A stretch of 64,000 bases of DNA from Jiangella mangrovi (GTDB lineage: Bacteria; Actinomycetota; Actinomycetes; Jiangellales; Jiangellaceae): positions 930,001 to 994,000 of the forward strand of contig NZ_JACHMM010000001.1 in the NCBI RefSeq assembly GCF_014204975.1. Direction: 5' to 3'. Under the pieces are notes generated by a model that searched no databases, was not told the DNA's origin, and saw only the letters and a list, made by a program, of their open reading frames with translations. Of the stretch, positions 12,419 through 20,569 are shown in pieces (the stretch's first letter is position 1; every line of letters starts with the position of its first letter). A program made the translations under genes and the position numbers.

Positions 12419-12437
12419 ATCGGTTAGCCTCCCCTAA
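12419..12437. promoter_or_regulatory. Iron box (DtxR/IdeR-type operator)
   Basis: The 19-mer ATCGGTTAGCCTCCCCTAA matches the DtxR/IdeR palindrome TTAGGTTAGCCTAACCTAA at 15 of 19 positions by eye. It lies 33 bp upstream of the siderophore-interacting protein gene. Iron-dependent repression of such genes by DtxR/IdeR/DmdR is well established in actinobacteria; binding here is inferred. Confidence 0.7.
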
Positions 12438-12469
12438 GTAAGGCGAAGCAACCTTCACACGGGGACTCG

Positions 12470-13423
12470 ATGACCATCGCGACCACCGAGCGTGCCGTCC
12501 GGCGCGCCGCAGACGTGCCGTCCTGGCGCCCGTTCCGGGTGACCGTGGCCCGCGTCCAGCAGCTCACGCCGTGCTTCCTGCGCATCACCTTCACCGGCGG
12601 CGACCTCGACGAGTTCGGTCATGACGGACCCGACCAGCGCATCAAGCTCTATCTCCCGGCGGCCGGCCAGGGCTTCCCGGAGTTCGCCGAGGGCGACTGG
12701 TACGCGCAGTACCGCGCCATGGACCCCGAGGCCCGCGGCCACCTGCGCACCTACACGATCCGCCAGGTCCGGCCCGCACAGCGCGAGGTCGACGTCGACT
12801 TCGCCCTGCACGGCGACGCCGGCCCCGCCTCGGCCTGGGCGGTCCGCGCCGCGGCCGGCGAAGAGGTCGTGCTGGTCGGCCCGAACAGGCTGTACGGCGC
12901 CGACTGCCAGGGCCACGAGTGGAACCCGCCGGTCGACGTCCGCGACGTGCTCATCGCCGGCGACGAGACCGCCGTCCCCGCCATCGCCGGCATCCTCGAG
13001 CGTCTGAGGGGCACGCTCGATCCCGGCGCCCGGCTGCAGGTCTTCCTCGAGGTCCCCGACGACGGCGACATCCTGCCGCTGATCGCCCCGGACCAGGCCG
13101 AGATCACCTGGCTGTCGCGCCGCCGCCCCGACGGCTCCGTCACGGCCAACGGCGAGCTGCTGGTCGAGGCCGTGTGCGCGGCGGAGTTCGGCCGAGGGGC
13201 CCGGGCCGCAGCGCTGGACGCGAGCGCCGTCGACACCGTCGACATCGACCTCGAGGTGCTGTGGGAGGTCGCCGCGGCGGCCGGCAGCAGCGCCTACGCC
13301 TGGATCGCGGGCGAGGCCGGCGCCGTCAAGACCATCCGCCGGCACCTGGTCCGCGAGCGCGGCATCGACAAGGGCGCGGTGTCGTTCATGGGCTACTGGC
13401 GCACCGGCCGATCCGAGAACTGA
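12470..13423 (+). CDS. Siderophore-interacting protein (FAD/NAD(P)H ferric-siderophore reductase)
   Basis: 317 aa, cytosolic flavoprotein expected to release iron from imported ferri-siderophores. An N-terminal FAD-binding beta barrel (about 20-150) contains the RTYTIR flavin signature; the C-terminal SIP domain has VLIAGDETAVPAIAGILE and YAWIAGEAGAVKTIRRHLV, and ends KGAVSFMGYWRTG. It is a single gene behind an iron box, with no siderophore importer adjacent, so it probably serves transporters encoded elsewhere. Confidence 0.92.
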   Translation: MTIATTERAVRRAADVPSWRPFRVTVARVQQLTPCFLRITFTGGDLDEFGHDGPDQRIKLYLPAAGQGFPEFAEGDWYAQYRAMDPEARGHLRTYTIRQVRPAQREVDVDFALHGDAGPASAWAVRAAAGEEVVLVGPNRLYGADCQGHEWNPPVDVRDVLIAGDETAVPAIAGILERLRGTLDPGARLQVFLEVPDDGDILPLIAPDQAEITWLSRRRPDGSVTANGELLVEAVCAAEFGRGARAAALDASAVDTVDIDLEVLWEVAAAAGSSAYAWIAGEAGAVKTIRRHLVRERGIDKGAVSFMGYWRTGRSEN

Positions 13424-13439
13424 CGGCGGCAGCTTTCCG

Positions 13440-13542
13440 TCAGCGCAGCCGCACCACGCTGCCGGTCAACAGCCGCGCCTCGTCGGTGACCCAGCCGGTG
13501 TCGATGACCGGCGGGTAGACGATGTTGGCCGCGCCGTAGGAC
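13440..13542 (-). pseudogene. C-terminal remnant of a short-chain dehydrogenase/reductase
   Basis: On the minus strand a short frame ending at the stop 13440-13442 reads GAANIVYPPVIDTGWVTDEA, like the substrate-loop and C-terminal region of SDR oxidoreductases (NxVxPxxxDTGW). No catalytic YxxxK or NAD-binding part is found upstream; the sequence passes directly into a hairpin. A degraded fragment seems more likely than a gene. Confidence 0.45.
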
Positions 13543-13580
13543 ACCCGACTCGACCCGGATCCAGGAGAGTCCACCACCGA

Positions 13581-13627
13581 CATGTAGACACACACGCCAA
13601 CAGCTTGTTGGCATCAGCGTCTACATG
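13581..13627. repeat. Compound stem-loop with nested arms
   Basis: CATGTAGAC (13581-13589) pairs with GTCTACATG (13619-13627). Nested inside, GCCAACA (13596-13602) pairs with TGTTGGC (13606-13612) around a 3-nt loop. The 393-nt gap 13424-13816 otherwise holds the SDR remnant and no convincing gene. With no adjacent T-run, it could be an RNA structure, an excision scar or a terminator. Confidence 0.6.
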
Positions 13628-13816
13628 CCGGCATCGGACTCTCGCCCGTTTCAGCGCGTCACGAGCCGGCACCGTCGATCCAGGCGAGCACAGCCAGGAC
13701 GCGCCGGGCCGCGGGACCGGTGAGGTCGGCCCTCGACGGCATGCGCGCGGGCGCCCGCGTTCGCTCCGGTGACGAGGGCGACGTGTGGGAGGCGGACCGG
13801 CTCATGCGCACCATCC

Positions 13817-14650
13817 TCATCCGGCGGCCGCCAGGAGCCGCAGCGCGGCCTGCGAGCTGCTGCCCGGCCGGGCCGTGTGGGTGAGGATGCGCTGGCCGTC
13901 GCCGTCGGGCAGGTGCAGCACCTCGTAGTCGAGGTCGAGGTCGCCGACCGCCGGGTGGTGCAGCAGCCGCGTGCCGCTGGTGCACAGCCGCACCGTGTGC
14001 CGGGCCCAGAGCGTCGCGAACGCGGCGCTGCCGAGGCTCAGCTCGCCGACCAGCTCGGCCAGCCGGCGGTCGTCGGGGAACTGCGCCGCCACGTAGCGCA
14101 GCGACGCCACCGCCAGCGCGGCCTCGGCGTCCCAGTCGCGGTGCAGCTCGCGCGTGTGCGGGTCGAGGAAGAGCATGCGGACGAGGTTCGGGCGGGTCGC
14201 CGGCCGGACGGGCGCGCCGTCGTCGAGGTGCCCGGCCAGCAGCAGGTGCCCGGCGTGGTTCCAGGCGAGGATGTCGTTGCGCCGCCCCAGCAGCAGGGCC
14301 GGAACGGCATCCATGGCCCGCAGCAGTTGCACGGCCCCGGCGTGCGGCACCTCGGGCCGCGGCGCCCGGCGCCGCTTGGGGGCGACCGGGCGGGCCAGCG
14401 CGAACAGGTGGGCGCGCTCGTCGTCGTCGAGTCGCAGCGCGCGGGCCAGGGCGTCGATGACGGCGTCGGAGGCGTTGGCGGACTGGCCCTGCTCGAGGCG
14501 CGTGTAGTACGCCACCGAGACCCCGGCGAGCTGCGCCAGCTCTTCGCGGCGCAGGCCAACCACCCGCCGCTGCCCGTAGCTGCGCACGCCCACCTCGTCG
14601 GGGGTGAGACGGTCGCGGCGGGAGCGCAGGAACTCGCCCAGCTCGGTCAT
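13817..14650 (-). CDS. Helix-turn-helix regulator with MmyB-like ligand-binding domain
   Basis: 277 aa from ATG 14650. The N-terminal XRE-type HTH (VGLRREELAQLAGVSVAYYTRLEQG) is followed by a C-terminal MmyB/MLTR-type sensor domain (AWNHAGHLLL, PNLVRMLFLDP, VASLRYVAAQFPDDRRLAELVGELS, ARHTVRLCTSGTRLLHHPAVGDLDLDYEVL; excerpts). Members sense small ligands and often control an adjacent gene. It is divergent from an MFS exporter 102 bp away, which is the probable target. Confidence 0.88.
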   Translation of the reverse strand: MTELGEFLRSRRDRLTPDEVGVRSYGQRRVVGLRREELAQLAGVSVAYYTRLEQGQSANASDAVIDALARALRLDDDERAHLFALARPVAPKRRRAPRPEVPHAGAVQLLRAMDAVPALLLGRRNDILAWNHAGHLLLAGHLDDGAPVRPATRPNLVRMLFLDPHTRELHRDWDAEAALAVASLRYVAAQFPDDRRLAELVGELSLGSAAFATLWARHTVRLCTSGTRLLHHPAVGDLDLDYEVLHLPDGDGQRILTHTARPGSSSQAALRLLAAAG

Positions 14651-14678
14651 GTCCCCATTCTGCGCCGCTGCCGGCGCG

Positions 14679-14707
14679 GCTGCCTGACCCTGCCGGTGGT
14701 AGGCAGC
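14679..14707. promoter_or_regulatory. Inverted repeat in the divergent promoter region of regulator and MFS exporter
   Basis: GCTGCCT (14679-14685) and AGGCAGC (14701-14707) form a perfect 7-nt inverted repeat with a 15-nt spacer, between the MmyB-like regulator and the MFS gene. A plausible operator by position; no further evidence. Confidence 0.35.
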
Positions 14708-14752
14708 GCAGGGGCCTGGCTGGCAGGGGCGGCCGGACGGACGCTCGCTGCC

Positions 14753-16201
14753 ATGAGTACCCACACCGACCTCCAGCCGGCTCCCCCCGCGCCGCGGTTC
14801 ACGGCGGCCGAGCGGCTCGCCCTCGCCGTGCTGCTCACAGCGAACTTCACCCTCGCCGTCGACTTCTCGATCCTCAACGTCGCCCTGCCGCGGATCGGCC
14901 AGGACCTCGGCCTCGCCACCGGGCACCTGCAGTGGATCGTCACCTCGTTCGCGCTCTGCGCCGCCGGCGGCACGCTGTTCTTCGGGCGCGTGGCCGACGT
15001 CTTCGGGCGACGGCGGCTGTTCCTGGCCGGCATCGCCCTGCTGGGTGCCGCGTCCGCCGCCGGGGCGCTCGCCCAGGAGCCGGCGCTGCTGATCGTGGCC
15101 CGGGTCGCCCAGGGCGTCGCGACGGCGATGGTCACGCCCGCGGCGTTGTCGCTGCTGACGACGCTGTTCCCCGAGGGAACCGCCCGGACCCGCGTGCTCG
15201 GCCTCAACGGGGCGCTCATGGCGGCCGGGTTCACCACCGGCGCCGTTCTGGGCGGCGTGCTGACCGGTGCCGTGAGCTGGCGGTGGGCGTTCTACGTCAA
15301 CGTCGCGGTCGCGGTGGTGGTGCTGGCCGCCGGGCCGTTCGTGCTCAGCGGCGGCACCGCGGGGCGACGGCCCCGGCTCGACGCGCCCGGCGCGGTCCTC
15401 GTCACACTGGCGCTGGTCGCCGTCGCCTACGGCATCAGCACCGCTGGGGAGTCCGGCTGGACCCACCCTGCGGCGTGGGGGGTACTGCTCGCGGCCGCCG
15501 TGCTCCTGGTGGCGTTCTGGCAGGTGGAGAACCGGGTGCGCGAGCCGCTGGTCGCGCCGTCGATCCTGCGCCGGCACAACGTCTCGTGGGGCGCCGTCGC
15601 CGGGCTGCTGGCCTTCGCCACCGAGACCGCGCTGGTGTTCCTGCTGACGCTCTACCTGCAGGACGTCCTCGGCTTCGGCGCCGTCGCCGCCGGCCTCGCG
15701 CTCGCCGTTCTCGGGGTGGGCACCGTCGTGGGCGGGCTCGCCGCACCGCGCGTCATCGGCCGGACCGGCGCGAAATGGGCCATGGTGGCCGGCTTCGTCG
15801 TGCAGGCCACCGCGACGCTGCCGCTGGCCTTCGCCGGTGGCTCGTCGGCCTGGGTCGTGCCGCTGCTGGTGCTGACCTTCGCCGGCGGGGTGGCGAACCT
15901 CGTCGTGATCGTCGGCTACGCCGTCACCACCACCGCGGGCGTCCCCGCCGGCCAGCAGGGACTCGCCACCGGGCTGGTCACCCTGAGCCAGCAGGTGGGC
16001 ATCACGCTCGGCACGCCGCTGCTCTCGGCAGTGCTGGCGGGACGGCTCGCCGACGGGCTGCTGCCGGCGCTGCGGCTGGCCATCGGCGTCGACGCGGCAC
16101 TCTGCCTGGCGGCGGCCGCGCTGGTGGCCGTGACCGTCAGGACGGCCGGCGGACCTGGGCGACCAGCTTCTTCGGCGCCAGCACGCAGTAGCTCTCGGTG
16201 A
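14753..16201 (+). CDS. MFS transporter, DHA2 (EmrB/QacA-type) drug exporter
   Basis: 482 aa with about 14 membrane segments. DHA2 features are VDFSILNVALPRIGQDL in TM1, GRVADVFGRRRLFLAG in loop 2-3, and ARVAQGVATAMVTPAALSLL. Starts at ATG 14753; the earlier in-frame sequence is antisense to the regulator. Its Ser/Pro-rich C-terminus (about 20 residues) overlaps the end of the converging MmcQ-like gene by 65 nt. Probably exports a hydrophobic compound under control of the divergent regulator. Confidence 0.87.
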   Translation: MSTHTDLQPAPPAPRFTAAERLALAVLLTANFTLAVDFSILNVALPRIGQDLGLATGHLQWIVTSFALCAAGGTLFFGRVADVFGRRRLFLAGIALLGAASAAGALAQEPALLIVARVAQGVATAMVTPAALSLLTTLFPEGTARTRVLGLNGALMAAGFTTGAVLGGVLTGAVSWRWAFYVNVAVAVVVLAAGPFVLSGGTAGRRPRLDAPGAVLVTLALVAVAYGISTAGESGWTHPAAWGVLLAAAVLLVAFWQVENRVREPLVAPSILRRHNVSWGAVAGLLAFATETALVFLLTLYLQDVLGFGAVAAGLALAVLGVGTVVGGLAAPRVIGRTGAKWAMVAGFVVQATATLPLAFAGGSSAWVVPLLVLTFAGGVANLVVIVGYAVTTTAGVPAGQQGLATGLVTLSQQVGITLGTPLLSAVLAGRLADGLLPALRLAIGVDAALCLAAAALVAVTVRTAGGPGRPASSAPARSSSR

Positions 16202-16559
16202 CCAGCTCGGCGATCTCGGTCCAGTCGACGTCGTCGTCGGGCAGCACCAGGACGACGACGTCGCGGCCCCAGCTGCCCTTGAAGTACGGCGGCCCGGCGG
16301 AGACCAGCGCGGCGAGGTCGTCGGGCGGCGCGCGGAACGTCAGCAGCGGCAGCGGCTCCGTCCGGCCGCCGCCGGCCACCCGGGTGTAGACGATGTCGTG
16401 GTCGGGCTCGATGCAGAGCACGTGCGCGAACGTGCGCCCGCGCACCCGCCAGCGGGTGCCGATCCAGGCCTGCTCCTCATAGACGCCGGGCAGGCCCATG
16501 CAGATCTCGCGCAGCGGCTCGACGAGCTCGTCGGGGACGTCGTCGTCGTGCTGCACCAT
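16137..16559 (-). CDS. MmcQ/YjbR family protein
   Basis: 140 aa, compact alpha/beta fold of the MmcQ/YjbR family: REICMGLPGVYEEQAWIGTRWRVRGRTFAHV (excerpt) and the C-terminal KGSWGRDVVVLVLPDDDVDWTEIAELVTESY (excerpt). Members are cytosolic and called DNA-binding-like because of the CyaY-like fold; the biochemical role is not established. Convergent with the MFS gene and overlapping its 3' end. Confidence 0.83.
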   Translation of the reverse strand: MVQHDDDVPDELVEPLREICMGLPGVYEEQAWIGTRWRVRGRTFAHVLCIEPDHDIVYTRVAGGGRTEPLPLLTFRAPPDDLAALVSAGPPYFKGSWGRDVVVLVLPDDDVDWTEIAELVTESYCVLAPKKLVAQVRRPS

Positions 16560-16608
16560 CCGACGAGGCTAGCCGCCGGGTCCGACAGCCGCCGCGGCGC
16601 GCGGCCGG

Positions 16609-18018
16609 CTACCCGCCCAGCGGCTGGTAGTCGACGTCGAGCAGCCGGCAGACCTGCTCGAGCTCGGCCACGTAGTCGCCCGGGACGGCGTGGATGTGGT
16701 TGGCGCCGAACCGCGACAGGAACTCGTCGGCCGGCACGTCCATGCGGGTGAACGCGTGCGGCCACTCGAACGTCGACTGCCGCGCCAGCTGCTCGTTGAC
16801 CTCGTCGCCGTAGTCCTCGAACGCGCCGCGCACGACCTGCATGCGGTAGCGGCCGCTGTGCCGCGTGAGCCGGGTCAGCGTCATGTCGCCCGGCGCCGCG
16901 ACGTGGTGCACCGACGCGCCGCCGGCCGGGAAGAAGAACACCTCCGGGTACAGGTGCACCCGGCGCAGGTTCTCGGCCGGGTCGTCACTGCGGGCCGCGT
17001 ACCAGGTAGCGTGCTGGCCGGAGTTGCACAGGTCCCAGATGTCGCGGTCGGCGTGGTAGTGCCGCACGTCGGCGAAGAGCACCGGGTCGCCCGAGATCAG
17101 CTTGAGGATCTGCATGGTCAGCGCGGCGTCCATGTCCGACTCCGTCGCGGTGACGTGGGTCGGCTTCGGGCCCTCCCAGTCGTACGGGTCGTTGAGGAAC
17201 GCCTCGGTGATGTCCATGGTGGTGAAGTGCGTGGTCAGCTCCGGCTGGCCCTTGATGCCGGAGAAGTCGAGGTTCCACTCGTCGATCAGCTCGCGCACCG
17301 CGTGATACGACCGGATCTGCCGCTCCAGCAGCTCAGGGGTGAGCTGCTTGCCGTCGTAGTGGACGGTGGCGTGCGTCTCGAGCCACTCGCGGCCCTCCTT
17401 GGCCCGGGCCGGCGACACCAGCTCGGAGCGGCGGACGATCTCCCACTGGTCGATCTCCTCGACGTCGACGCCGAACGTCGACAGCCACTGGTCGCTGTTG
17501 GCGACGGCGGTGTACATGCCCATGGGCCGGCCGCCGAACCGGCCGAACGTGCTGCCGCGCAGCCCGCCAACCGCCTGCGCCGCGCGGACGTGCACGAGCA
17601 GCCGCCCCAGCGTCTCGGGGTCGGCGACGTCGCCCCACACCCGCCCGTGCACGCGGCCGATCTGGTCCAGCGCGCCGCCCGCGGCCAGCATGCCGACCAT
17701 GCCCGGCTGGACGGGGTCGATGTTCGACAGCAGCACCAGCGGCCCCGGCGTCGCGTCGGCCGCGAGCATCGAGAAGTGCGGGAACGCCCAGACGGAGTAG
17801 TTGAAGATCGTGACGTCGGGCCGTGCCTCGGCGACCTGCCGGGCCAGGCTGGAGGCCAGCGCGTTCGTCCACACCGGCTCCGCCGCCCGCACCACCTCGT
17901 GCCCGGCGCCCTCCAGCGCCGCGGCGATCGCGTCCTCCGACGAGCGGGCCCAGGCCTCGATGTCGCGGTGCACGAAGTCGCGCCCGTCGGAGATGGTCAG
18001 CAGGCCGATCCGTGCCAC
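16609..18018 (-). CDS. L-fucose/L-arabinose (D-arabinose-type) isomerase family protein
   Basis: 469 aa. An aldose-ketose isomerase fold of the fucose/arabinose isomerase family, shorter than E. coli FucI (~590 aa). Candidate metal ligands are the Glu in VTATESDMDAAL, the Asp in PVLFADVRHYH and the His in NSGQH. L-fucose isomerase also acts on D-arabinose, which fits the GH172 and importer genes in the same locus. Divergent from lacI, behind a promoter and operator matching those of the importer operon. The exact sugar is not proven. Confidence 0.8.
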   Translation of the reverse strand: MARIGLLTISDGRDFVHRDIEAWARSSEDAIAAALEGAGHEVVRAAEPVWTNALASSLARQVAEARPDVTIFNYSVWAFPHFSMLAADATPGPLVLLSNIDPVQPGMVGMLAAGGALDQIGRVHGRVWGDVADPETLGRLLVHVRAAQAVGGLRGSTFGRFGGRPMGMYTAVANSDQWLSTFGVDVEEIDQWEIVRRSELVSPARAKEGREWLETHATVHYDGKQLTPELLERQIRSYHAVRELIDEWNLDFSGIKGQPELTTHFTTMDITEAFLNDPYDWEGPKPTHVTATESDMDAALTMQILKLISGDPVLFADVRHYHADRDIWDLCNSGQHATWYAARSDDPAENLRRVHLYPEVFFFPAGGASVHHVAAPGDMTLTRLTRHSGRYRMQVVRGAFEDYGDEVNEQLARQSTFEWPHAFTRMDVPADEFLSRFGANHIHAVPGDYVAELEQVCRLLDVDYQPLGG

Positions 18019-18049
18019 GGTGCACTCCTCGCGTCGGCGGGAACAGTCA

Positions 18050-18096
18050 GAAATCGATTGCCCGCCACGCTAGGATGACCGCGGAGCGGATGTCAA
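18050..18096 (-). promoter_or_regulatory. Promoter and LacI operator of the isomerase gene
   Basis: On the minus strand TTGACA (18091-18096) and TAGCGT (18067-18072) are separated by 18 bp. Just downstream, GCAATCGATTTC (complement of 18050-18061) matches 10 of 12 bases of the perfect palindrome GAAATCGATTTC found before the ABC operon. A LacI-type site placed at the transcription start implies repression. Confidence 0.75.
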
Positions 18097-18130
18097 CGGG
18101 GGCAGCGCCGGATCGCGGAACGGGGGCTCG

Positions 18131-19150
18131 GTGGTCACCATCTACGACGTCGCACGCCACGCGGGCGTGTCGGCCGCCACCGTGTCGCGCGTGCTCAACG
18201 GCCACGTCAAGGTCGACCCCGTGCTGGCCGGGCGGGTCACCGACGCCGTCGCCCAGCTCGGCTACCGCCGCAACGCCGTCGCCCGCAACCTGCGCACCAG
18301 CCAGACCACGCTGTGGGCGGTCATCGTCTCCGACGTCCAGAACCCGTTCTTCACGTCCATGGTGCGCGGCATCGAGGACGTCGCGCTCTCCGCCGGGTAC
18401 TCCGTCGTGCTCTGCAACAGCGACGAGAACCCCGAGAAGGAGTCGAACTACATCGCGGCGGCGCTGGCCGAGCGCATGGCCGGCGTGGTCATCTCGCCGT
18501 CGTCCCACCGTGTCGACGACGTCGAGCTCCTGCTCCAGGCCGGCTGCCCGGTGGTGGTCATCGACCGCGAGCTGGCCGGCATCAGCACCGACACCGTCCT
18601 CGTCGACAACGAGCACGGCGCTCAGATCGGCACCACGCACCTCGCCGACCAGGGCTTCCGCCGCATCGCCTGCATCGCCGGGCCGCGCTGGCTCAGCACC
18701 GCCACCCAGCGCCTCGACGGCTACGGCAAGGCGCTGCGCGCGGCCGGGCTGCCGGTCGACCCCGCGCTGGTGCGGCACGCTGACTTCCGCGAGCGCGGCG
18801 GCTACGAGGCCATGGCGTCGCTGCTCGACGACAACGCCGCGGCACCGCCCGACGCCGTCTTCGCCGCCAACAACCTCATGACCATCGGCGCCATGGAGTG
18901 CCTGGTCGAGCGCGGCATCGCGGTGCCGTCCGACGTCGCCATCGTCGGTTTCGACGCCATCCCGTGGGCCGACCTCATCCGGCCGACGCTGACCACCGTC
19001 GCGCAGCCCACCTACGAGGTCGGCCGACGGGCGGCGCAACTGCTGGTGAAACGGCTGGCCGGGCCCGCCGAGGAGCCCACCCACGTGGTGCTGCCGACCG
19101 CGCTGCAGATCCGGGCCAGCTCGATCCGCGTCACCGCCCGACCGCGCTGA
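18131..19150 (+). CDS. LacI-family transcriptional regulator of the sugar locus
   Basis: 339 aa from GTG 18131. N-terminal LacI helix-turn-helix VTIYDVARHAGVSAATVSRV with the hinge VARNLRTSQT (residues ~54-63), then a periplasmic-binding-protein-like sensor domain (VSDVQNPFFTSMVRGIED, GVVISPSSH, VDNEHGAQIGTTHLADQGF, DVAIVGFDAIPWADLIRP; short excerpts). It sits between the isomerase and the ABC operon, both preceded by the same GAAATCGATTTC-type site. Inducer is probably the transported sugar. Confidence 0.92.
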   Translation: MVTIYDVARHAGVSAATVSRVLNGHVKVDPVLAGRVTDAVAQLGYRRNAVARNLRTSQTTLWAVIVSDVQNPFFTSMVRGIEDVALSAGYSVVLCNSDENPEKESNYIAAALAERMAGVVISPSSHRVDDVELLLQAGCPVVVIDRELAGISTDTVLVDNEHGAQIGTTHLADQGFRRIACIAGPRWLSTATQRLDGYGKALRAAGLPVDPALVRHADFRERGGYEAMASLLDDNAAAPPDAVFAANNLMTIGAMECLVERGIAVPSDVAIVGFDAIPWADLIRPTLTTVAQPTYEVGRRAAQLLVKRLAGPAEEPTHVVLPTALQIRASSIRVTARPR

Positions 19151-19158
19151 CTCACCCC

Positions 19159-19205
19159 TTGACAGTCGGTGTAGCCCGCGCCTAGCGTCGTTCGAAATCG
19201 ATTTC
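19159..19205 (+). promoter_or_regulatory. Promoter and perfect-palindrome LacI operator of the ABC/GH172 operon
   Basis: TTGACA (19159-19164), an 18-bp spacer and TAGCGT (19183-19188) form a sigma-70-like promoter. GAAATCGATTTC (19194-19205), a perfect 12-nt palindrome, starts 6 bp after the -10 box, at the expected transcription start. The same boxes and spacing recur at the isomerase gene, which supports both assignments. Confidence 0.82.
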
Positions 19206-19246
19206 TCAGCCGACATCGGGGTCGGCGAGAGAGACGGAGACGCGAG

Positions 19247-20569
19247 ATGGCCGGTTCCCGCCCCCACGTGCTCACCCGCCGTCAGTTCACCACCAGGATG
19301 GTCGCCGCCGGCGCGTCCGCCGGCATCCTCGGACCGCTGCTCTCCTCGTGCGGAGGTGGCGACGACAGCAGCAGTGACGGCGGCGGGCCGATCCAGTTCT
19401 GGAAGTTCGTCGCCGAGGGCGACGACCCGCAGATCGAGGCGGCGATCGAGCGCTGGAACGCCGAGAACGCCGACATGCAGGTGGAGTTCCAGACCTTCCC
19501 GTTCGCCGACTACACCGGCACCAAGCTGACCACCGCGTTCGCCGCCGGCAACGGCCCGGACGTGTTCTGGATCAGTCCCGGCGCGTTCCTCAACTACGTC
19601 AACACCGGGGTGTCCGCGCCGGTCGACGACCTCGTCGACAAGGGCGGGTACAACCCGGCGTCCGTTGCCGCCGTCACCGTCGACGGGGCGATGCAGGCGC
19701 TGCCGTTCGAGATCGAGCCGGTGGCTCTGTTCTACCGCGAGGACCACCTGGCCGACGCCGGCCTCGAGCCGCCCACCACCTGGGACGGGCTGTTCTCCGC
19801 CGCCCAGGAGCTCACCTCGGGAGATCGCAAGGGCATCATCATCGAGGTCGCGCCCGGCCCGTACCAGAACTTCACCTGGTACCCGTTCCTCTGGAGCGCC
19901 GGCGGCGAGGTCGTCAACGAGGACTCCACCGAGTCCGCGCTGCGCTCCCCCGAGGCGGCCGCGGCGTTCGACCTCTGGGGGCGCCTCGTCACCGAGGGCT
20001 ACGCGCCCAACGACAACGCGACGTCCACCACCGACATCGGCACTCTCGGCCGGGGCGAGACGTCCATGCAGGTCTGCGGGTTCTGGGCCATCGCCGCACT
20101 GCAGGAGGAGTTCGCCGACCAGCCGATCAACGTCATCCCCATCCCCGCGCCCGACGGCGGCAGCCCCGTCTCGGTCTACGGCGGCTGGACGCAGATGCTC
20201 AACGCCGAGAGCCCGCGCCTGGACGCGGCGAAGGCGTTCACGAAGTGGCTCTGGGTCGACGACGACGTGTTCGCCGAGGAGTGGGCCTGCCGGGCCGGCT
20301 CGAAGTTCTCCCCGCGCGAGGCGGTCAACGAGGCCTGCGCCGACGTGTTCGGCGCCGCCACGCACAGCGTGTTCGCCGACCAGATCCTGCCCATCGCCCG
20401 GGCCGAGCCGCGCTACCCCGACCAGGTGGTCAAGGCCGTCGGCGACGGCCTGCAGGCGGCGATGTTCCGTGGCGCGAGCGGCGAGGAGGCGGCGGCGCTG
20501 GCGGCCGACGCCATCGACACGTTCCTGTCCTCCTACCAGGGGGCGCCGCTCAACCCCGAGACCACGTGA
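19247..20569 (+). CDS. ABC transporter sugar-binding lipoprotein (CUT1 type)
   Basis: 440 aa. The signal region has a twin-arginine motif (RRQF at 11-14), a hydrophobic stretch and a lipobox LLSSC with Cys35 as the lipidation site, so export may be by Tat. The mature part is a family-1 solute-binding protein (AGNGPDVFWISPGAFL, ALPFEIEPVALFYREDHL, PPTTWDGLFSAAQEL). First gene of the importer operon; its TGA overlaps the first permease GTG. Likely binds an oligosaccharide. Confidence 0.92.
   Translation: MAGSRPHVLTRRQFTTRMVAAGASAGILGPLLSSCGGGDDSSSDGGGPIQFWKFVAEGDDPQIEAAIERWNAENADMQVEFQTFPFADYTGTKLTTAFAAGNGPDVFWISPGAFLNYVNTGVSAPVDDLVDKGGYNPASVAAVTVDGAMQALPFEIEPVALFYREDHLADAGLEPPTTWDGLFSAAQELTSGDRKGIIIEVAPGPYQNFTWYPFLWSAGGEVVNEDSTESALRSPEAAAAFDLWGRLVTEGYAPNDNATSTTDIGTLGRGETSMQVCGFWAIAALQEEFADQPINVIPIPAPDGGSPVSVYGGWTQMLNAESPRLDAAKAFTKWLWVDDDVFAEEWACRAGSKFSPREAVNEACADVFGAATHSVFADQILPIARAEPRYPDQVVKAVGDGLQAAMFRGASGEEAAALAADAIDTFLSSYQGAPLNPETT

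Noticed and set aside
13659-13816. Minus-strand frame ending in GPAARRVLAVLAWIDGAGS
   Set aside because: No start or family match; the longer frame overlaps the MmyB-like regulator gene in a shadow frame.
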